Shown: piece after piece, positions 48,655 through 57,668 of the stretch
Layout: every line of letters begins with the position of its first letter
Position numbering within the stretch: position 1 is the stretch's first letter
DNA from: Epithemia pelagica
Lineage: Eukaryota > Bacillariophyta > Bacillariophyceae > Surirellales > Surirellaceae
DNA: 64,000 nt
Assembly (NCBI GenBank): GCA_946965045.2
Contig: OX337236.1
Coordinates: forward strand, 2,480,001-2,544,000
Direction: 5' to 3'
Position numbers and translations under genes: made by a program
Notes under the pieces: generated by a model
Database searches by the model: none
What the model was told of the DNA's origin: nothing
Seen by the model: the letters and a program-made list of their open reading frames with translations, nothing else

Positions 48655-51567
48655 CTAAGTTTGATCGGCTTCTTTGCTCGCGATCTTCTTACCAGGTTTA
48701 TAATTCGCGGCCACAAGCACCTTACGAGGATTGTCACTTAGGACGCAAACACGCTTGTCCCCGACCCAAAGCTTAACCCCAACGAGCCCACTTCGGCGAA
48801 CACCAGGGATGTCTTTGTCATGGAAGTAGTAGTCGGAAAGCCTGCTTTCTCCAGAAGGAAGGTTGTAGGTGTTCTTTGGCATGGGATCGTGAACGGTCCC
48901 ATCTTTTCCTTGGTACACGTAGAAATGTGCACGTGGATTCCCCATCTCCCCAGTCTTAAAGCCACCAGCATGGACAGTATCTCCTCGAACGAGGAGAAAC
49001 GTGCCATATGGGATATGTACCACTTTACCCAGCTCGTTCATATAATCCTTGTGCTTCTCACCGCGGAAACTCCACAATTCAACGGACATACCCTCCTCCG
49101 CCAGGGGCATGAAAACAATAAAAGGCATGCGTTCCCGGAGTGGCAGATCTGCATTTGCTCTCCGAGTCTTTTTGATTGGTTGCTTCCCGGAGGGCGTTTT
49201 GGGACCTTCGGACATGTTCCCTGTTACGCTCTGGAACAAGAAGTCGATGTGAGGTTCTTGAACTTTTGCCTCTGTGGTCTTCATGAACGAAAGGTGAATG
49301 TTGATTTGGTCCGCAAATGAATCATCTTTTGCGTAGTTCATCCCATAGAGAGCTGAGGCAAGCAGCTGCTTGAAATTGGCCGTGACCTTTGCAGCATGTT
49401 TGGGGTTAACGTGGCCGAAGTACCGAATGTTGGACACCATTCCCTCATGTTCCATCATTGCCATCAACAAATTTGGTGTGTAGTCTTGAACAGATTTGAA
49501 AAATTTGCCCTTTCCTTTCTGGTCCAAGCCTGTGCTGTGCCACGCATTCTCCAACATTTCGAGGAGATCTGGCGGAGTTGTCAAAAAATATCCTCGATAC
49601 ATTTTGTTTTCAATATCGTACAGCCATTTGAAATACTTCGAGCGCAATTCTCTATGTAACAACTTCATTTCCTCGAAACGCTCATTCTCCTTCGCTTTCG
49701 CATCGATCGCTTCCATCTCCTCAAAAATACTATCCGTGTCATCTTCTGCCATTACCACTGGTACGAACATTCCAGTACTAGGGCTGGGATTGGCTTGAGT
49801 GGCGGGTTGAGCTTGTGCTGCAGGTAGGACGGGACTGCTGGGAAGGAGCACGGGTTGAGCTTGTGCTGCAGGTGGGATGGGATTGCTCGGAAGGAGGTGG
49901 GGTGAGCCTTCGACCGGCTGGGTCGTGCGTTGTTGTTGCTGCTGATGATGGAGCGATGAAGGTAGAGTCCCCCCGTAACCTCCATAGTTGGGTTGATTGT
50001 AGGACGGAGGATGTCCATGGTACTGCGGCGGAGGATGACTCGTCGGAGGATGAGGATAATGCGGCGGAGGATAAGGATAATGCGGCGGAGGATGATGATT
50101 GTACTGCGGCGGAGGGTAATTGTACTGCGGCGGAGGATAATTGTACTGCGGCGGAGGATGGTGATAATATTGCGGAGGATAATGCGGCGGCAGCTGAGGG
50201 GGCGAATTGTAGTGCTCAGAAACGTCTTGCGGAGGAGGCGGAGAAGGAAGAGCAGGAGGACGAGCAACAGCAGCAACTGGGCGGAAAACAGTAGTAGAAG
50301 AGGTAGCGAAAGCCTTCTTTGTTTTTTTCCCGTCGTCTTCATTTTCATCACTGGGTCGACCGCGTTTCTTTCCCTCGTCTTCGTCGTCGTCACCTTTCGT
50401 CGACGGTCGGATAACCTGTTCGGAGGACGTCGGCGATTCGTCCGAAAGGTTATAAAACAAAGACAGCTCGTCGCCCTTTTCGATCCGCTTGATTGCCTTG
50501 ACTAGAAGATTCGGCATGATTCTCACGTTGTAATGATCATCCGATTCATCCGGTGGATTGTCTGTACCGTACCGATGGTGTAGGTGGTCGTTGATTAAGT
50601 GCAGCCCCATGCCGAAGTGATCGTCGTTGTCTGCTTGAAGCCTTCGATTGTCACGTCCGAACTGAATCGCGTACTCGTTGGGTACAACTGTCCGAGACGT
50701 GACGTCGTTTCCCGTGTACGCACCAATCACTTCACCATCTTTGATTGTCCGAGCTGCAAAAACACCAAACCCGGCGCCTGGGAGTTTTGACTCCTTCACC
50801 TCAAACAGAAGCACTTTTCCAAGGTAGATCTTGACTACCGGATTGTTCGCAAATGTGTAACCGACATGCTTGCCGATCGGGAAGGTATGTTTTCTGTTCT
50901 TCTTGACAGGGAGACCCATTCCACTCGAAAGTGGCACAATCTTCCCCTTTTGCATGCCAGAACCGGGCTTCCGAATTGGAGCTTCTTGGACCGAAAAAGT
51001 GGCCGAAATCTTCCGTGAGACATACTCTCCCATAGCACAGGCAAGTACAGCACTGTCTTTGATCTTGGAGAGCGTCTTGAGGCCTTCGGTGAATTTCCTG
51101 ATTGGATCCCGTCCAGAACGAGAAGGGAGTTTCTCCACTTCCTCGATGCCTTTCTTGTAGTCCTCTGTGCGCGTATCGATGAGGAGCTGCCGCATTTGAG
51201 TTTCCGAATACTGTTTGCTGTGGTCCTTCTCTGGATGGCCACGCCAAACATCTGCAAGCTTTTTATCCTTCACTTCGGCAAAGTCTTGATCCGAAAGAAA
51301 CCGATGGTGCTTTGTTGTTGTCGCTTCGTCTGTTGCTGCTGCTTCGGGTGCTGCGGCTGCTGCTGCTTCGGGCGCCGCTGCTGCTTTGGCTGACTGCTCT
51401 TCCGCTGCATCTATTGCAAGTATAAGAGCGTCAAGATTTCCTTTGTCACTCATGCTGTCTCGTTTTTGAGCGCCTGCTTTTGAATACTGTTTCTTAGGGC
51501 TTGGTTTCCCCATGGTCGAAACGCAAAAACTCGAAACACGAAACACAAGAAACACGAAACGCAGCAT
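48655..51567 (-). CDS. SET-domain methyltransferase fused to a Fe(II)/2OG-dioxygenase-like domain
   Basis: 970 residues from ATG 51,567; ATG 51,513 (MGKPSPKKQY) is a likely alternative because the first 18 residues are atypical. An Ala/Glu-rich and basic N-terminus leads to a SET domain at residues ~255-375: ESKLPGAGFGVFAARTIKDG, GEVIGAYTG, a FGMGLHLINDHLHH turn in place of NHSC, NVRIMPNLLVKAIKRIEKGD and ELSLFYN. Residues ~450-590 are a Pro/Tyr/His repeat (units like PPPQYNY). The C-terminal domain (~700-900) has VQEPHIDFLF (His-x-Asp), MPFIVFMPLAEEG, VHIPYGTFLLVRGDTVHAGG (distal His) and NPRAHFYVYQ, matching the metal ligands of a double-stranded beta-helix oxygenase. Fusion within one exon is seen directly; substrates are unknown. 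Chromatin modification around the transposon is the obvious inference. Confidence 0.7.
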   Translation of the reverse strand: MLRFVFLVFRVSSFCVSTMGKPSPKKQYSKAGAQKRDSMSDKGNLDALILAIDAAEEQSAKAAAAPEAAAAAAPEAAATDEATTTKHHRFLSDQDFAEVKDKKLADVWRGHPEKDHSKQYSETQMRQLLIDTRTEDYKKGIEEVEKLPSRSGRDPIRKFTEGLKTLSKIKDSAVLACAMGEYVSRKISATFSVQEAPIRKPGSGMQKGKIVPLSSGMGLPVKKNRKHTFPIGKHVGYTFANNPVVKIYLGKVLLFEVKESKLPGAGFGVFAARTIKDGEVIGAYTGNDVTSRTVVPNEYAIQFGRDNRRLQADNDDHFGMGLHLINDHLHHRYGTDNPPDESDDHYNVRIMPNLLVKAIKRIEKGDELSLFYNLSDESPTSSEQVIRPSTKGDDDEDEGKKRGRPSDENEDDGKKTKKAFATSSTTVFRPVAAVARPPALPSPPPPQDVSEHYNSPPQLPPHYPPQYYHHPPPQYNYPPPQYNYPPPQYNHHPPPHYPYPPPHYPHPPTSHPPPQYHGHPPSYNQPNYGGYGGTLPSSLHHQQQQQRTTQPVEGSPHLLPSNPIPPAAQAQPVLLPSSPVLPAAQAQPATQANPSPSTGMFVPVVMAEDDTDSIFEEMEAIDAKAKENERFEEMKLLHRELRSKYFKWLYDIENKMYRGYFLTTPPDLLEMLENAWHSTGLDQKGKGKFFKSVQDYTPNLLMAMMEHEGMVSNIRYFGHVNPKHAAKVTANFKQLLASALYGMNYAKDDSFADQINIHLSFMKTTEAKVQEPHIDFLFQSVTGNMSEGPKTPSGKQPIKKTRRANADLPLRERMPFIVFMPLAEEGMSVELWSFRGEKHKDYMNELGKVVHIPYGTFLLVRGDTVHAGGFKTGEMGNPRAHFYVYQGKDGTVHDPMPKNTYNLPSGESRLSDYYFHDKDIPGVRRSGLVGVKLWVGDKRVCVLSDNPRKVLVAANYKPGKKIASKEADQT

Positions 51568-51924
51568 TCTCCTCAGCCCTCAGCTCACATTCCAAAAAAA
51601 AATCTTGAGCTCACATACTAAAAAACGGTGAAGTTTTGGTATGTGGGCTGAGTTACTTAAGGATTTGCGTGCCAGTTTTGCGATGCGTGCGCGTTTTCGG
51701 AGAGGGAGGCGTGTTTCGCGCGAGGTCTGCTCCGAAAATCGTCCATTTTCTCGCTCTCTCACATTTTCGAGGTACTTACAAACTGATAATCCAACACGCA
51801 ACACGAGCACGCAACACGGAAGTGATCATTGATACCAATAACTGACAAGAAATACATTCAATAAAATGGATTGCTGTTATAAATAGTTAAGTTACATGCA
51901 TTTTGATGATAAATGGAGATTAGA
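51568..51924. promoter_or_regulatory. Spacer between transposase 3' end and SET-dioxygenase promoter
   Basis: 357 bp with both neighbouring genes on the minus strand. The right part is AT-rich (51,835-51,925). Short inverted and repeated fragments such as CACATACTAAAA and TATGTGGGCTGAG lie near 51,610-51,655. No gene. Confidence 0.35.
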
Positions 51925-54900
51925 TCAGGTTTCTACTGCACCAGATCCTTGCGTTTCTCTCCAGAGACGTGAGATGAAGCCATGATCTTGGTCGAAGGCG
52001 GATCGGTGACACTTGATTGCTTTTGACATCTTTTCAATTTTGGCATACGAGAGGCCCGCAGCTGCATAGTCTCTGTTGTTGGAATTTTGATCGTATAACA
52101 AGTACGCGAGCATATAGCGACGTGCCTTTGCTGACATTTTCCGCATGATTTCGGGTGTTGTTTTCTTCAGGCTCGCTGTCAAACATCGTAAAAAGGCAGC
52201 TTTGTCTTTCTTCTCATTCAGTGAGAAAGCACGAAAGACTTTTTTTGAGTAACCCCAGCCATACTCGATCCCCTCACCGGCCATTTCACAGTGATACTTG
52301 GTCGATACGAGAATCTCGATCCTGCAACGATGTCGTTCAGACAAGTCTTCCGCCAGCTTCTCCATTGCAGATTTTTCGTTCTTGAAATCGGAGCATTCGC
52401 TCATCAGATGAACCATAGAGTACTTTTTGTAGTCCGCCTGATAGGCTTCTTTCACAGTCTTCTTATCCGCTTCCAACCATGCATCTCTGGTTGTCTTGAC
52501 GTACTTGATCATGTTGTTAGGGTCTATCCACCCCCGCTCCCATAACACTTGAAAGAGCCCTTTTGCAGCATTCATCCAGCCTTCCTCGATCACGTCATCT
52601 TCAATCACCGTTGCAATGTTGGAGCGTTTACAAAGGTCCTGTAGTTCACCAGCATTTTTCGATTGAAATGAACGTTGCATTCCAGGTCCCATGACCCGGA
52701 CAAGTTTTGCCATGAGCTCCTTCTTTGTGAGGTTGCGCTTTTTCTTTCTACCAGTTCGGTGTGTATTCTTCGATGCGACACGCTGCGCGTCATTGAGACG
52801 ATGGCCTTTTTTAGCAACTGGACCACGATCGTTCTCCTGATAGACGAGGTGTTGTACGTCACCAACTCGTAGTTTGTCGTCATGGTTGTACGGGCCAAGG
52901 CAAGCTTGATCAATAATTTGTGTGTCCCGCATGCTGGGAACAGCTCCTCCCCAGTCGTTATTCATGTTCAGAGCATTTAACCCATCGGATTGTTGTTTTC
53001 CATGACCACTGCTTTGGTCGAACAAAAAGACAAAGTCATGGGCGGGGAACATGACCACGAGGCAATCGACAATATCCTCCAACTGCAAGGCCATGTATTC
53101 ATAATTCCAATATCCCTCTTTATCTGCTCCGTATTCAAAAAAGCGAGTGAACGGTTGGGCATTGGTAATTGGAGTCTTGGCAGTGTGACCATTGAGGTTC
53201 ACTGCAGCCTCGGTAGAGACGTATTTGTTGTGTGTCGCATGTAGACGGAGTTCATTAATCCGAAATAGACTCGCAGCAAGCAACGGGTTTCCGTTCATAA
53301 GGAAGCCCCATGATCGGCTTACAAAAGCGCTGATCATCATCCCATGTCCATCATCCTTTGGCAGCATTTTAGTTGCGCCATCTTTAGTGTACCATGCCTT
53401 AGACGAGAAGGAAAACTGCTTGTAGATCGATTCGTCCTGGCCGATGAGGATGACAGGTTTGCGGTCGGAGGGAAACCTGTGTGACAAGTTTCCATTGTGA
53501 ATTGTGTTTTCTGGTTTGATGTACCGTTCAAATTCGCTTGGGAAGGCATCAACATGGTACTCCCGCATCTGCTTGCCTGTTGTTACATCAGTGTACTCAA
53601 ATACAAAGCTGTTTGGCAAGAGCTTCTCCTTGCCCGCATTCCCTTCGTTTTCAAGTTTGATTGCATCCTCGGTAGGGAGCTGCACCCACCGATACGACAG
53701 CTCTTCCCACTTAAAGTACTTCTTGACAAAAGCAGCTCTGTGGGCAACATTCTCAGCATTTTCGTGTCGATCAGTGAAGTATGTTTTCGTGTGTTCCTTG
53801 AACACGAGCCCTGCAGCAGCAATACATCGCCACGCTGTGCTTTGCGAAATGGTGGAAAGCTTCATCGATGCCAAGAAGGCCTCGTACGATACTGGCGTTG
53901 CATTCGTATCCATGCACTCTTGTACGATCATGGTATGCATATCCGGAAGCAATGTTGTCCTCAGGTACATTAGAGCAGACTCTGTTGTAAGAGTGCTCAG
54001 GTTTTCCTTTGCCCAGCATTCAAACTTTACCTTTGCTTCAGGTATGTGAACGAATAAGACGGGCGATGGCTCTTTCCCAATATGAACGTGGTAGTTGGGA
54101 TGAGGGAAACTGTCGTTTTCCCGAAAGTACCTGTGAAAACGAGCAATGGTCTTGGGATGTTTTTTTACTTTTTCACCATAAATCTGTTCCATTTTGCTAA
54201 TGGCTTCGCTTATGCAGTTCAGCCATGTACGACCGTGTGGCATATCAAGCAACGCTATCTTATAAGAAAGTTGTAAATACGTTGCCTTGAGCAGTACCCT
54301 CTGTTGCTGTTCCTGGTTGAGGGGGAAGATGTCTCCCTTGTTAACCACATTCGGAAGTGCCTCCACGTTGGAAATGGCCCTTTCAAGGGTTTCTATCCAT
54401 CGCTCAAGATTTCGTTTTGACGATCCTGGAGAATCGCATTTGCCGGCAAAGAGCCTACGGTTCCTTGGCTCATCAAAATAGGCGCTTTCCATTTGTTGCG
54501 ATAGACCTTGGATCATCTCACTCTCGAAAAGTGAAAAACCAATCGGCAAACTCTGTGGATGGTCATGGCCGATTTCGTCTGTGGCCAATTCAGGATGTTG
54601 GATTGCTCCAACAAGCACCTGATTTGTGTTGTCGTGAGGTGGTGACGTTTGCATTTCGGTAGGGCTGTCTCCAATTTGTGGCGGTTGACCATGTTGCTGC
54701 GTTGCAGTGCTCTTGATTGCTGGTGGAGTTGAAGTGTTTCTTGCTTGCTTGGATGTATTTAGCGTGCCTTCACGCAACCCTGGTGACTCTTCGTTCCTTC
54801 GCTTCGTTGGCTTCGCTCGTCCCGACCGCCGAATCACATTCTCGGCTGCAGCCTCCAGCCATTCTTGATGATCGTCCAACATCACTGGCCCTGTTGTTGT

Positions 54901-55269
54901 GTCGGAGCTTACATAAAAGAATGTGTATCTTTTCTTTTGGATTGTGACTTTGTGGCGGTACCAGCCAAACTTGTTTGATTCCGACACCTTAGTTTCGAAA
55001 CAGAGTTTAAGAACAACATCTTTAGTCAAAACAAGATTCAGTCTGAATGGCGACAGTCCTGGCAGCCAAGTGTGCATGAAGTTCACAATCTGGGTGTCTT
55101 GGATCCACTTGTTGCAGAACCCAAACGAGGATGGGGAGCATTGCGTCTTAAAGACGTCAAGAATCTCTTGTGCCGATAAACTTCGTTCCATCCGAGACTG
55201 TGTTGCGTGGGATGAGTCGGATGATCGCGTCATTGAGTATGATGCCAACCCCGTACCTTGTTGCCCCAT
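51925..55269 (-). CDS. Large DDE transposase (IS630/Tc1-related DDE endonuclease superfamily)
   Basis: 1114 residues, uninterrupted, ATG at 55,269. Residues ~35-150 form an N-terminal domain around FCNKWIQDTQIVNF and RYTFFYVSSD; ~150-300 is a polar linker. Residues ~460-530 hold a winged-helix-like segment (TISQSTAWRCIAAAG). The catalytic core has VILIGQDESIYKQFSF (Asp ~612), HDFVFLFDQSSGHGKQQSDG (Asp ~751) and, after a long insert, VSTKYHCEMAGEGIEYGWGY, where a Glu of the K-HCE...E-WG motif (~1010) is the third acidic residue. The order DES...FDQSSGH...HCE..IE..WG is that of large eukaryotic DDE endonucleases seen in fungi, corals and algae. The frame is full length with all three motifs, so the protein may be active. 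Confidence 0.8.
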   Translation of the reverse strand: MGQQGTGLASYSMTRSSDSSHATQSRMERSLSAQEILDVFKTQCSPSSFGFCNKWIQDTQIVNFMHTWLPGLSPFRLNLVLTKDVVLKLCFETKVSESNKFGWYRHKVTIQKKRYTFFYVSSDTTTGPVMLDDHQEWLEAAAENVIRRSGRAKPTKRRNEESPGLREGTLNTSKQARNTSTPPAIKSTATQQHGQPPQIGDSPTEMQTSPPHDNTNQVLVGAIQHPELATDEIGHDHPQSLPIGFSLFESEMIQGLSQQMESAYFDEPRNRRLFAGKCDSPGSSKRNLERWIETLERAISNVEALPNVVNKGDIFPLNQEQQQRVLLKATYLQLSYKIALLDMPHGRTWLNCISEAISKMEQIYGEKVKKHPKTIARFHRYFRENDSFPHPNYHVHIGKEPSPVLFVHIPEAKVKFECWAKENLSTLTTESALMYLRTTLLPDMHTMIVQECMDTNATPVSYEAFLASMKLSTISQSTAWRCIAAAGLVFKEHTKTYFTDRHENAENVAHRAAFVKKYFKWEELSYRWVQLPTEDAIKLENEGNAGKEKLLPNSFVFEYTDVTTGKQMREYHVDAFPSEFERYIKPENTIHNGNLSHRFPSDRKPVILIGQDESIYKQFSFSSKAWYTKDGATKMLPKDDGHGMMISAFVSRSWGFLMNGNPLLAASLFRINELRLHATHNKYVSTEAAVNLNGHTAKTPITNAQPFTRFFEYGADKEGYWNYEYMALQLEDIVDCLVVMFPAHDFVFLFDQSSGHGKQQSDGLNALNMNNDWGGAVPSMRDTQIIDQACLGPYNHDDKLRVGDVQHLVYQENDRGPVAKKGHRLNDAQRVASKNTHRTGRKKKRNLTKKELMAKLVRVMGPGMQRSFQSKNAGELQDLCKRSNIATVIEDDVIEEGWMNAAKGLFQVLWERGWIDPNNMIKYVKTTRDAWLEADKKTVKEAYQADYKKYSMVHLMSECSDFKNEKSAMEKLAEDLSERHRCRIEILVSTKYHCEMAGEGIEYGWGYSKKVFRAFSLNEKKDKAAFLRCLTASLKKTTPEIMRKMSAKARRYMLAYLLYDQNSNNRDYAAAGLSYAKIEKMSKAIKCHRSAFDQDHGFISRLWRETQGSGAVET

Positions 55270-55542
55270 TGAGGGTGGTTCAAGTAAACCCTAAAGCGTC
55301 CGGATGCAGCTCGGCAACAAGGTACGCGGTTGGGATGGCCCTCCACCATGGTCGTTAGACAACAACCGTTTTTTCATCATTTTCGACGGAATTCTAGCGT
55401 TCGGAAGCTGTCACACATCACGGTACGAATAAAAAAATTTATTATTCAGACACTGGGTTGTCACGAGTCGGACACTTTCATTCACTAGTCAGGCCAAACG
55501 CTATTGAGGATTATATTTTATGGTACTAAATCTACGAGGGGT
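55270..55542. promoter_or_regulatory. Upstream region of the transposase inside the 12-kb element
   Basis: 270 bp between the transposase start and the inner edge of the right inverted terminus. AT-rich at 55,428-55,450, a possible promoter position for the minus-strand gene. Confidence 0.35.
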
Positions 55543-55578
55543 CTACGTCAGGAACATACTCCCTGAACTCAGCTTGTA

Positions 55579-56657
55579 GCCCCCCAGCCGCTCTCCGCGA
55601 CCAACCATTTTTATTTTGGTTTTTTTGCGTTTTAGAAGAAAATTTCGGGTCAAAATGAAAAAGACCACGCCGGCCTTCTGGATCACACTTTCAAGATTCC
55701 GTGAGCAGGCGTGCGCACTTTGACCGTTGGTCTTCCCCATTCTTGATTGTCCCACATTATTTTCACCACGCACCTTTTGACATGGACAATGGACATGCAC
55801 CATCACAATGCATTCTCCATCATCTGCACACCATGGACATTTGACAGATAGACCATAGATATTGTTTTGCTCTACCTCCATCCTTTCTTTGTTTTTCTAG
55901 GAGAAGTGTGGTTGTTTCTAGTGTTAGTGTCCGTTTAAAAGTGAACCCTCCTCCACAACACCGTGCCGTTGCCGTAGGCTTGTCTCTTTGCAACCACTTG
56001 ACTTACTACAGTCCTATTTTAGAATACGTTTCTTTCGAGTTCCGTTATGGAGTATGTTGAGTGTAGAGTCCCCTGCACTGCTGGGAAAAACATGTCATGC
56101 TCATGGCAATAAAAAAAGAATAAGAGGAGCAGGTCGACATCACAATCGACTAGAGACGACAGAGGAAAAATGGATGGCTTCCTCCACTTATCCTATCTAC
56201 TCCTAATTGAGTTCTATAGCTCTATTTTGTCCTATAAGAATCCTACAAATGATGCCAGCAGCATCGACCAAAATGGATGTTATTAGGCACAAACAAATGA
56301 CACACTATGGCAACGTAGTGAGAGCCTAAAACTAAACATTGTCCATTCCAATGCAACTATAAGTCATTCCAGAACTTACCATGCTGGATGTGCAGTGACA
56401 AAGATGAGATGAGATGCCCAGGGACGAAGCATGCCGTTTTTGGTGTTGGTTTGGTCATTGCCTCGTTTTGTTGCCTGCATCGATTTTGTGGCCTGTGAAC
56501 TGTGAACCCACCGAGAACACTATTTTGAGTCTTGTTGAGCAGAACGCCTGCCATCTTCCAACTGTCACAGCACGCCAGCCTTTCCAACGATGGATGTGAA
56601 ATTTCCATTCATTTTTTTGTCTGTGAGATTGGGTTTGTCTTGCCCGAACAGACGAGC
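55579..56657. mobile_element. 1.08-kb insertion at a TA inside the right terminus
   Basis: The left terminus reads CTCAGCTTGTAAGAAGCGG without a break. At the right the same string is split as CTCAGCTTGTA (ends 55,578) and TAAGAAGCGG (starts 56,658), with 1079 bp between. The duplicated TA is the target signature of mariner-like or related elements. The inserted ends begin GCCCCCCAGCC and finish GACGAGC, and are not inverted repeats of each other. A minus frame with several Cys (CPWCADDGECIV, HCPCQK) at 55,543-55,881 reaches across the left junction and is probably not a gene of its own. No transposase is present. Confidence 0.6.
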
Positions 56658-56692
56658 TAAGAAGCGGACATCTAGTCGGAGGGATCGATACA

Positions 56693-56825
56693 CGTATCGA
56701 TACATAAAGAATGTATCGATACACTAAAGAATGTATCGATACACTAAGGAATGTATCGATACATGTATCGATACATAAAGAATGTATCGATACGTGTATC
56801 GATACATTCTTTATGTACCGATACA
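56693..56825. repeat. Palindrome array 1: GTATCGATAC, seven perfect copies
   Basis: GTATCGATAC, a perfect 10-bp palindrome, occurs seven times, mostly every 18-20 bp with an AC-TAAAGAAT-like or AT spacer. A degenerate copy lies at each edge (GGATCGATAC and GTACCGATAC). Adjacent copies separated by only two bases also occur. Arrays like this at a transposon end suggest binding sites for the transposase or a regulator. One copy sits in the left terminus. Confidence 0.9.
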
Positions 56826-57113
56826 AAATCCTATATATCGCAAAGAGCATACATCCACCCGTCCGCTTCGCTTGTTAACACGAATGGCGATGAACTCTCC
56901 GGCCAAGCGATGCCCCTTCACCTTCATGGAGTGTTTGATGTGACAACGGCCCTCGTCCGGAAAGACACAACAATCAATCTGAAATTGTAAAAAGACCCTG
57001 CCCCCATCGAAACTACGAGACAACAGCATGCCGAAAACAGTTCCTGCGGAAGTGAAAGGAGCTCGAGCTTTGCACTTCCTCCAATCAATCCATCCTGCTT
57101 TTTTGGGCGCCAT
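56811..57113 (-). CDS. Small protein between palindrome arrays, possible remnant of A family
   Basis: 100 residues from ATG 57,113 (MAPKKAGWIDWRKC). Array 2 lies about 30 bp upstream of the start and array 1 overlaps the stop. The composition is protein-like (FDGGRVFLQFQIDCCVFPDE). The stretch HRLAGEFIAIRVNKR can be aligned to QRELATDYLRIAVFDR of A2: shared L-A, an acidic residue, an aromatic, then I-x-V-x-x-R. This makes a shortened A-family relative plausible but not proved. No other family recognised. Confidence 0.4.
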   Translation of the reverse strand: MAPKKAGWIDWRKCKARAPFTSAGTVFGMLLSRSFDGGRVFLQFQIDCCVFPDEGRCHIKHSMKVKGHRLAGEFIAIRVNKRSGRVDVCSLRYIGFCIGT

Positions 57114-57143
57114 TGTCACTTTTTGTTTGATTGTTCACTTACA

Positions 57144-57307
57144 TGTATCGATACATGTATCGATACACAAAGAATGTATCGATACACGTATCGATACACA
57201 AAGAATGTATCGATACACTGAAGAATGTATCGATACACTGAAGAATGTATCGATACTAATATCGATACATAAAGAATGTATCGATACACTGAAGAATGTA
57301 TCGATAC
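57144..57307. repeat. Palindrome array 2: GTATCGATAC, nine perfect copies
   Basis: Nine perfect copies and one degenerate copy (ATATCGATAC) of the same palindrome as array 1. Most are separated by ACTGAAGAAT or ACACAAAGAAT spacers, giving 18-20 bp periodicity, nearly two helical turns. It lies upstream of the small minus-strand frame and near the right tip of the 12-kb element. Confidence 0.9.
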
Positions 57308-57553
57308 ATTTACTATTGTGTTTTAAGTACCTGAGACATTTTCCCGGACCTTTGAATTCTTCTATTATACTGTACCCCATGAAATGTTTCTGTACTATTT
57401 TGCTAGGTAACCAAAACTACGATACCTAGTATACGAGTAGACCTTAACCTCCTATGATACCTTTGTCATCGAAAATCGAAAAGGTCCAAGACGATGTTGC
57501 CTACTAGGGTCGACAACAAAATTGTTCCTTGGCTACAAATATCATAGGTGTCC

Positions 57554-57668
57554 CAGAGACTTCAGACGCGCGACAGAAACATATTATGGGGTAGTTCAGT
57601 CCTGAAACGATTGTTCATCACTCTACCATCTACCCTCTAAGGTTAGCCGAGGAAAAGTTCGAAAGGGA
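57554..57668. other. Short spacer between two mobile elements, ending in target duplication
   Basis: 115 bp between the right tip of the 12-kb element and the 5' LTR. The last five bases (57,664-57,668) are AGGGA, repeated directly after the 3' LTR at 62,310-62,314. Confidence 0.8.

Larger units (their letters stand above)
45588..57553. mobile_element. 12-kb DNA transposon with long inverted termini, SET-dioxygenase cargo and A2/B2 pair
   Basis: The left end GGGACACCTATGA (45,588) reads, inverted, the same as the right end near 57,553. Matching continues inward through TTTGTAGCCAAGGAACAA, GCCTA-TAGGGTC, TTTTGCTAGGT, the string AGAAGCGGACA-CTAGTCGG, and CTACGTCAGGAACAT/CTGAACTCAGCTTG at 45,857-45,891 versus 55,543-55,577. 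Enclosed genes are A2 (minus), B2 (plus), the SET-dioxygenase fusion (minus), a DDE transposase (minus) and a small frame between palindrome arrays. The right terminus is longer because of those arrays and a 1.08-kb insertion. No unambiguous target duplication was found at the tips. Confidence 0.75.
55543..57553. repeat. Right terminal inverted repeat of the 12-kb element, interrupted and expanded
   Basis: Inner part 55,543-55,578 (CTACGTCAGGAACAT...CTCAGCTTGTA) matches the inverted left end. The match resumes at 56,658 with TAAGAAGCGGACATCTAGTC. From 56,683 to about 57,390 the right end has about 700 bp where the left has about 115 bp; the excess is two palindrome arrays and a small frame. 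Outer matching returns at TTTTGCTAGGTAACC (57,398) and ends at TCATAGGTGTCCC (57,553). Confidence 0.75.

Noticed and set aside
55543-55881. Cys-containing 112-codon frame on the minus strand
   Set aside because: It crosses the junction between the inverted terminus and the 1.08-kb insertion, so its C-terminal part is read from unrelated DNA.
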